Of a DNA stretch of 64,000 bases, positions 58,761-64,000 are shown one piece after another. Every line of letters begins with the position of its first letter. The stretch's first letter is position 1. Both the position numbers and the translations under genes were made by a program. The notes beneath the pieces were generated by a model. The model saw only the letters and a list, made by a program, of their open reading frames with translations, searched no databases and was not told the origin of the DNA. The DNA is from JADKFD01 sp050250665 (GTDB lineage: Bacteria; Pseudomonadota; Gammaproteobacteria; Xanthomonadales; SZUA-5), in contig JBFWOF010000032.1 of NCBI GenBank assembly GCA_050250665.1, forward strand, positions 1 through 64,000, in the 5' to 3' direction.

Positions 58761-59645
58761 TCATTCATGGTCCGGCGTCTGCAGCGTCTCACGTACAAAC
58801 GCTATTGTTGCCTCAAGTACATCGGCTGCGGCCGCCGACCGCCATGGTGATCCAATCACGTGGGTGCCGTGCCCGAAGGCCAACGCGCGCTTGCGTGGTT
58901 CCGGCGTCCCCAAGGCGGCGAATATCTCGATCATTGCCGACACCGACGCCGTCTGGTCCTGACTATCTGCAGATGCCCAGTAATACGCGAGCAAGAATGG
59001 GACGTTCACCTTCCGGGCTATGGCGGGAGTCATCCATTCCGCAAAAAGCGAACGAAGGGCGCGGTAGCCATCGCTGTGGATAGACGCGGACCAGTACGAC
59101 AGTTGGGCCTCCGAACGTGGATGAGGATCGTGAACGACTCCAGAAGTGGCGCACAACGCATCAAGGTCCTGCGGCTGGCGTGCGCGCACACCTAATGACC
59201 AGGCGGCGACCGCAGCGACTTCGGTTGGGTACTGTGCAGCCAATATGAAGGCCAGGCTTGCCCCCATCGAAGTGCCGATCAGGACGCATCGCTCGCCGAT
59301 CTGTGTGCCGATGTCTAGCGCTTCGCGCGCTGACTCGAGCCAGGTCGTCGCACGGATTCCGCACATGGCATCTACTGACCGTCGCCCGTGGCCGGGAAAC
59401 CTGGCGATGAAGGCGTTTGCAGCAAGCGCGCGCGCCAATCGTTCGGGAGCGTCCGCGGACTCTCCTGGGCCTGCACTGAAGCCATGCAGGTAGACCACCG
59501 AGAGCGGCGTCTTCTGCGGACGTTGAGGGTTGTTCCAGTAAAACCGCGCCTGGTTTCCCGGCTTGATGTCGGCGATGGCGGCCTCTCGACCGGCGAGCCA
59601 GGACCCCAGCCGGGAGAGGCCCTCAGGACGAGGTGGCAAGGGCAT
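58761..59645 (-). CDS. alpha/beta hydrolase (carboxylesterase-like)
   Basis: 294 residues from ATG 59645. VVYLHGFSAGPGESAD, nucleophile in VLIGTSMGASLAF, and His in FGHGTHVIGS; the Asp is less certain. The serine motif and short cap resemble carboxylesterases and monoglyceride-lipase-like enzymes. It overlaps the CPBP gene by 23 bp and is the last gene of the 63.8-58.8 kb operon. Confidence 0.87.
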   Translation of the reverse strand: MPLPPRPEGLSRLGSWLAGREAAIADIKPGNQARFYWNNPQRPQKTPLSVVYLHGFSAGPGESADAPERLARALAANAFIARFPGHGRRSVDAMCGIRATTWLESAREALDIGTQIGERCVLIGTSMGASLAFILAAQYPTEVAAVAAWSLGVRARQPQDLDALCATSGVVHDPHPRSEAQLSYWSASIHSDGYRALRSLFAEWMTPAIARKVNVPFLLAYYWASADSQDQTASVSAMIEIFAALGTPEPRKRALAFGHGTHVIGSPWRSAAAADVLEATIAFVRETLQTPDHE

Positions 59646-60495
59646 GACGATCCAGATCGAGCGCGGGATAAGTGAAAAGGAAGAAATGCAGCAAATTCAG
59701 TGTCGCGTGCGCGGCGATTGAAGCGAGCAGTCCGCCTCTGCGATAAGCGATTCCGTAGCCGGATGCCGCCACGACACAGAGCAATGCATAACGCCAGCCT
59801 CCGTCGAGGTGCGCTAGGCCAAAGACAACGGCGGACACCAACAACGCCACGTTGGCCCCTTGGGCGTGGCGGCGAAAGACATGCGTCAGGCCCGACTGGA
59901 TGTATCCCCGAAAAACCACCTCTTCGCAGAAGCAGACCAGCAGCACCATGTTGATGGCCCAGATGGCAGCGCCGGGGGGATACTTTGGATCCCAGGCTAT
60001 CAGCCCGATTTCCCATGATATTCCGATGCAGATCGCCGCAGTCACTAGACCAACCGTCGTGCCCATTCTCAATGCTTCTACGCGATTCGCCGCCCAATCG
60101 ATCCCGGGCCACGCAGCCATCAGCCAGAGTCCGACCAGCAGCTTGTCAAGATTGAGGTAGGCGCGATGCACCGATGCGCCGGAAGACACCTGCGCATCGA
60201 ACACCAGTGGGTTGTTGAAGCCGGGTGCGACGTGTGCGCGCAATGCCAGCGCGAGCAGAACGAAAACCAGGTGCCCCATGATCCTGAGTGCAAACGATCT
60301 CGGAGGTTGAATGGCAACTCCGGCGAGCCCCAGCGCAGCCAGCACTGGCAAAGCTTCCGGACGAAGTTGTTCCGCCACGAACGCGAGCGCGCATCCGGCG
60401 ACGACGAGTGCCCATGCGACCTTCTGCAACCGACCGAGCAACAACATCACAAGTGCCGGAAGCAGCATCGACCATGGCAGCGCAACAAAGCCCAT
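59623..60495 (-). CDS. CPBP-family intramembrane glutamic protease
   Basis: 290 residues from ATG 60495, about eight membrane helices. The catalytic Glu-Glu-x3-Arg is in FCEEVVFRGYIQS, with later His in VFGLAHLDGG and SIAAHATLNLLHF. CPBP proteases cleave within membranes, and some process prenylated or peptide signals. Placed directly after the hybrid kinase gene (10-bp gap). Confidence 0.88.
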   Translation of the reverse strand: MGFVALPWSMLLPALVMLLLGRLQKVAWALVVAGCALAFVAEQLRPEALPVLAALGLAGVAIQPPRSFALRIMGHLVFVLLALALRAHVAPGFNNPLVFDAQVSSGASVHRAYLNLDKLLVGLWLMAAWPGIDWAANRVEALRMGTTVGLVTAAICIGISWEIGLIAWDPKYPPGAAIWAINMVLLVCFCEEVVFRGYIQSGLTHVFRRHAQGANVALLVSAVVFGLAHLDGGWRYALLCVVAASGYGIAYRRGGLLASIAAHATLNLLHFFLFTYPALDLDRHALATSS

Positions 60496-60505
60496 CTGCT
60501 GCACC

Positions 60506-62659
60506 TCAGACGCGTGTGCGCTGCTGCAAACCCGCCATTGCGTCGCCCAGGCTTGACGCCATGGGCGTCGAGTATTCGGGCTGACTGGCGATCCAGCGCA
60601 TTGCCTCGGTGATGACGCGCTGCAGGCGAGGGAACTCGACACTCGCGGTTTCGCCGCGTCTGGCGGCATGCTCGACTGTCGCGACGTAATTCGCCGCATC
60701 ATGCATTCCTAGCGTGCCCAACTCGTTCGCTACTTTGTGCAGACTCTGCGCGAGCTCCATCGCGGAGCTCGCGCCTTCCAGTGCAGTTAGTCCGTCCGAC
60801 AAACCTTGCTCAACATGCAGCAGCAGTTTCTGTACATGGTGAACGTCCTCCATTTGACGCAGGTCAAGCAGCGGGCTGCTCACTGGCGCACCAGCCGATT
60901 CGATGCCGGCTCCTCTTGCAATCGAGGCAAGAACGGACAGTAATCGTTGCGCATCAATCGGCTTGATCAGGAAAGCCGTCGCACCACGTTGGACCACGGT
61001 ATCTGCGGTGCCCGACGTATCGTCGGCGCTCACAACCACTATCGGTACAGATGAGTCGCTGGCGACCGCATCGAGCACGTCCCAGCCTGACAGGCCGGGC
61101 ATGTGCAAGTCTAGGAAGGCCACGTCGAATCCTCCACGACGCAGAGCCTCTATCGCCGTTTGCCCGTGCATTACCGCGCACACAGAATGTCCCGCGCCTT
61201 CGAGCAATCGGCACATCACGTCGATGTTGGCATTGTGATCGTCGATAATGAGGCATCGCAAAGCGCGAACACTTTCACGATGTATTCGGAGTTGTTCGAG
61301 CACCGGCAGACGAGGTGCAACCGGGTTGCTGTCGGTGCGTAGCTGCAAGGGAACGGACCAGGTAAACACTGTGCCGCCGCCCGGATTGTCGATAACTCGC
61401 AGGGCGCCGCCAAGGCGTTCGGTGACCTGATGGACGATGAACAGTCCTAGGCCCACGCCTTCATGCGATCGTGTTGCACCAGCGCTGACCTGGTAGAAAG
61501 GCTCGAAGATCCGCGCCTTGTGTTCGCCGGGTATGCCGATGCCGGTATCGGTCACGGTGCAGATCAGCTGCGCAATACCCGCCTTCCCGTCCGTTTCAGC
61601 CTCCATTTTCAAGCTGACACGCCCGCCCCGCGGCGTGTACTTGATGGCGTTGGCGACGAGATTGACCAGAACCTGTTCTACGCGTCCGGCGTCGCCCAGG
61701 AAGTTTGGTAGGTGGTTGGCAACCTGCGTCGTAAATTCGATCCCGGCGTCCCCAGCGGCTGACCTGCCGATGCCACACACTGTTTCCAGGATCGTGTACA
61801 GACACAGGGGATCATTCGCCATCGCCAGACTGCCCGAGTTCTGCTTGGTAATGTCCAGGACATTGTCCACGCTGTTCGACAAGGCCCGCGCGGTGATCTG
61901 GGTCTGTTCTACCAGCGCACACTGGTCGGGGCTGAGGCCGTTTTTGTCAATCAAGGAGATAGTGTTGACAATGACGTTGAGCGGTGTCCGCATTTCGTGC
62001 GACATCGCACCGACGAAGCGATTTTGGGCATCGCGCGCATCAATCGCCTGAACGGTGATTTCCCGCAACGCTGAGAGAATTCGACCGATGAGCAGAGGAA
62101 GTCCTACTGTCAACACGACGGCGTAAACGAGGTAGGCCGGTCGGCTGAACCAATAGCTGGAAGGTGCCGACCACAAGAGTATCGCGAGTGACGCGCCTAC
62201 GCTGATGTTGAACCAGCGTCGTGGATACCGCGCGCCGACGGCGATGGCAAGGAACGGCAGTATCGCCTCCAGCGTGATGAGTAGTAGAAAGGCATTTTTG
62301 GTCAGGACCGCAATGATCAGGAAATTGGCGACGGTGCCGGTCGCGTCGATCGCCGGAGTCACCCGAAGTCGGCCTGTCAAGATTGCGATCAGCCATCCGA
62401 GGCTGATCAAGAAAAGGCCTAGGGCCCATGGAAAGACCGAGCGTGCATCGTGCACTAGAACGGGCTGTGTGCCATGTGAGCGCCACAGTATTACCCAGAG
62501 GACCACGAGCCCCAGCACCGCGCAACGAAGCACCGCCACCCTGCGCTCCCCGAGCGAGGCGACCACGCTATCCATCGTCGGGTTGCGTAGCGATTTATTG
62601 AGTTGAGCCAGCGACATGTCGTCGCCGTAGGGGGTGCGTTGCCCTTTGCCGATCTTCAT
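60506..62659 (-). CDS. hybrid sensor histidine kinase/response regulator, RpfC-like
   Basis: 717 residues from ATG 62659 (AAGG upstream). Five or six N-terminal membrane helices (about 42-195) with little periplasmic sequence, then H-box AMSHEMRTPLN (His221), N-box NLVANAIKYT, G-boxes TDTGIGIPG and GVGLGLFIV, a receiver with Asp in VAFLDLHMPG near 516, and a C-terminal HPt with His in SLHKVANELGTLG near 646. This is the domain order of RpfC, the sensor of fatty-acid DSF signals in xanthomonads. rpfF and rpfG are not in the window. A desaturase gene precedes it. Confidence 0.88.
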   Translation of the reverse strand: MKIGKGQRTPYGDDMSLAQLNKSLRNPTMDSVVASLGERRVAVLRCAVLGLVVLWVILWRSHGTQPVLVHDARSVFPWALGLFLISLGWLIAILTGRLRVTPAIDATGTVANFLIIAVLTKNAFLLLITLEAILPFLAIAVGARYPRRWFNISVGASLAILLWSAPSSYWFSRPAYLVYAVVLTVGLPLLIGRILSALREITVQAIDARDAQNRFVGAMSHEMRTPLNVIVNTISLIDKNGLSPDQCALVEQTQITARALSNSVDNVLDITKQNSGSLAMANDPLCLYTILETVCGIGRSAAGDAGIEFTTQVANHLPNFLGDAGRVEQVLVNLVANAIKYTPRGGRVSLKMEAETDGKAGIAQLICTVTDTGIGIPGEHKARIFEPFYQVSAGATRSHEGVGLGLFIVHQVTERLGGALRVIDNPGGGTVFTWSVPLQLRTDSNPVAPRLPVLEQLRIHRESVRALRCLIIDDHNANIDVMCRLLEGAGHSVCAVMHGQTAIEALRRGGFDVAFLDLHMPGLSGWDVLDAVASDSSVPIVVVSADDTSGTADTVVQRGATAFLIKPIDAQRLLSVLASIARGAGIESAGAPVSSPLLDLRQMEDVHHVQKLLLHVEQGLSDGLTALEGASSAMELAQSLHKVANELGTLGMHDAANYVATVEHAARRGETASVEFPRLQRVITEAMRWIASQPEYSTPMASSLGDAMAGLQQRTRV

Positions 62660-62716
62660 TCTCTACCTTGATGCCGTGCATCGAGGGCAGGGCATTGCTG
62701 CACTAGATCTGCGCCG

Positions 62717-63769
62717 CTAGACGGACGCAGGTTCTTCAATGGATTGGCAGTCACCTTTCAACTGTTCATCAAATCGCCTCAGGAACTCGGATCTGTGGTC
62801 GTAGTAGCGAACGACCAGACCGCAAGCCTTCATCAGTCGAATGATTTGGAAGGGGACGTCGACCTGCCCAGGCAGGAACGCCGTGTTCGCCGAGGCGCGG
62901 AAGGCGTGGTGGTTATTATGCCATTCCCCGGCCAGGAAGCCGTAGAAGCGCTGATTTCTTGCAAAGGAATGACGGTCCAGATCCCAGCCATCGATCTGCT
63001 TCGGATTCTCTGCCGTGCCGTGGCCTCGGAAGTTAAAATCACGGACTGCGGCATGCCAGCAGAACTGCACTGCATACCATGCCATGACGAACGGAATCCC
63101 GCCGAGCGCGTACCAGAATGCAGTCCACAACACAGAGGCGAAGACCCAGCGGGCTAGGTAGTGCGGGATGAGTTCCACGCAGCCCCAGCGGCGAAAGCTC
63201 TCGTAGCTGGCGAATGGCATGCCGATATGGGCGATGCGTGACTTGATCTGTCGGTATTGCTCTTCGGTTACCTCGGTATCGATTTCGAAATAGGAAGCAA
63301 TGTAGTTGCCCAACCATCCCAGCCTTGGGCCGTTGGGGTCGAGGTCCCGGTCTGGATGGCTATGGTGCACATGGTGCACCAGCGCATAAACCTCCTCGCG
63401 GTAGCCAAGTGGGTTCAGCCAGAGCAATATTCTGGGTACCCACACGCTTCGGAAGCGGAATGCGCGGTGGCTGCAGTATCGGTGGTACCAAACGGTGTTC
63501 ACGAAGTTCGCCAAGAATAAGAAAATAGCGAAGAACAGCAGCATCGTCGGGAAGCTGGCGTAGGCCACAAAGAACACCAGAGCAGGTGCCAGCATCAACA
63601 GGTGGGTGGTCTCGAAGAGCGCATGCATGGTGCGCCGCCTGTCGGCGATGAAGTTCATCGACCGCCCGTACTGTCGGAGTGCATCGCGCAAGGTCACCTT
63701 GCGTGCATTGCCTTGTTCATCGCGCAGCGAGTAGGCGCGCGGAAGGAGGCGGAGACTCGGTTCGCTCAT
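62717..63769 (-). CDS. acyl-CoA/acyl-lipid desaturase (delta-9 type)
   Basis: 350 residues from ATG 63769. Three His boxes (HRYCSHRAFRF; HHVHHSHPDRDLD; EWHNNHHAF) and two pairs of membrane helices. Oxygen-dependent desaturation of fatty acyl chains at the inner membrane. First gene of the operon that continues with the RpfC-like kinase 57 bp downstream; the pairing of a desaturase with a lipid-sensing-type kinase suggests signal synthesis or membrane-fluidity control. Confidence 0.92.
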   Translation of the reverse strand: MSEPSLRLLPRAYSLRDEQGNARKVTLRDALRQYGRSMNFIADRRRTMHALFETTHLLMLAPALVFFVAYASFPTMLLFFAIFLFLANFVNTVWYHRYCSHRAFRFRSVWVPRILLWLNPLGYREEVYALVHHVHHSHPDRDLDPNGPRLGWLGNYIASYFEIDTEVTEEQYRQIKSRIAHIGMPFASYESFRRWGCVELIPHYLARWVFASVLWTAFWYALGGIPFVMAWYAVQFCWHAAVRDFNFRGHGTAENPKQIDGWDLDRHSFARNQRFYGFLAGEWHNNHHAFRASANTAFLPGQVDVPFQIIRLMKACGLVVRYYDHRSEFLRRFDEQLKGDCQSIEEPASV

Positions 63770-63860
63770 CGTTTCATCCTCTTGGTTCGAAGCCCGTGCC
63801 GAGCCGTCGTTGTCGGGGCTCCGGCCGAGAGAACCCATTGTAGCGGTGTATTGGTGTAGT

Positions 63861-63869
63861 GTTGTAGAG
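63861..63869. promoter_or_regulatory. GTTGTAGAG motif shared with the lipid operon promoter region
   Basis: GTTGTAGAG followed by TAATCCCATGCGATAC lies between the divergent desaturase gene and the gene starting at 63930. The minus strand at about 56254-56232 reads GTTGTAGAG followed by AATGCGATTACGATAC. The shared pattern may be a common regulator site, but two occurrences are thin evidence. Confidence 0.3.
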
Positions 63870-63929
63870 TAATCCCATGCGATACATCGCACAAGCGATG
63901 GCAGCTCAATGGGAATCAGGAGCTCGAGG

Positions 63930-64000
63930 ATGGAACTGGAAGCGGTCAATCCGCGGTATGCCGCGGCAGCGAAAGGCAATCGACATCCGCATGACCTGCT
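63930..64000 (+). CDS. 5' end of a gene cut by the window edge
   Basis: ATG 63930 is preceded by AGGAG seven bases upstream and opens a frame reading MELEAVNPRYAAAAKGNRHP that runs to the window end. Another frame is open from ATG 63880 but lacks a ribosome site. Too short to identify. Divergent from the desaturase operon. Confidence 0.5.
   Translation, partial: MELEAVNPRYAAAAKGNRHPHDL

Noticed and set aside
57087..63769. A complete rpf (DSF) quorum-sensing locus.
   Set aside because: Only an RpfC-like kinase is present; no crotonase-type rpfF, rpfB or HD-GYP rpfG is in the window.

Overview
The window looks like a chromosomal segment of a high-GC gammaproteobacterium, most likely of the Xanthomonadales (Lysobacterales). 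The grounds are an RpfC-like hybrid histidine kinase, xanthomonad-style REP hairpins (TGTAGGAGCG...CGCTCCTACA), a tRNA-Ala(CGC) used as an integration site, and overall codon and GC style. The lineage is an inference from gene content, not a database result.

Layout. (1) 1-9.1 kb is accessory: a small MITE-like element flanked by CTAG; the first copy of a 516-residue protein family of unknown function; about 2 kb holding three different arrays of short palindromic motifs on either side of a histone-deacetylase-family gene; then an integrated island (BRO-type antirepressor, small coupled ORF, HTH protein, AlpA excisionase-like regulator, unknown protein, P4-type tyrosine integrase) abutting the 3' end of tRNA-Ala. 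(2) 9.2-20.4 kb is ordinary chromosome: RNase D, a SUMF1-domain membrane protein, YchJ, a threonine-synthase-like enzyme, two APC-type permeases, a YCII-domain exported protein, ArsC, an HD-domain protein and a glutathione S-transferase, with several REP hairpins between them.

(3) 20.7-39.1 kb is a defence island. It opens with a retron: a phosphoribosyltransferase-like/winged-helix effector, an ncRNA whose a1/a2 duplex can be read from the sequence, and a reverse transcriptase. It continues on the other strand with a 15-kb run of mostly overlapping genes containing a type I restriction system (hsdM, hsdS, hsdR). Between hsdS and hsdR lie two Schlafen/AlbA_2 proteins (one broken in two around the other), a patatin, a CHAT protease and a ComEC-like metallo-beta-lactamase protein. 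A second copy of the 516-residue gene follows at 39.4 kb.

(4) 41.5-64 kb is a lipid-chemistry gene cluster: plsB, then a 12-kb minus-strand operon read from about 56.2 to 44.1 kb (polyprenol/phytol-kinase-like CTP-dependent kinase, alpha/beta hydrolase, 2OG-Fe(II) oxygenase, ThiF-nitroreductase fusion, NmrA-type reductase, MetX-like acyltransferase, fatty acid desaturase, sterol-desaturase-type hydroxylase, small membrane protein, HAD phosphatase, SDR, GNAT-like acyltransferase and KAS III). Two hybrid histidine kinases, another desaturase, a CPBP protease and another hydrolase follow. Together they look like the synthesis and sensing of a modified fatty-acid-derived molecule, possibly a signal. 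The product is unknown to me.

The strongest candidates for new biology are the retron with its ncRNA overlapping both neighbouring genes, the patatin-CHAT-MBL cassette nested in the type I restriction operon, the lipid biosynthesis/sensing cluster, and the helically phased hexamer array at 2.0-2.2 kb.
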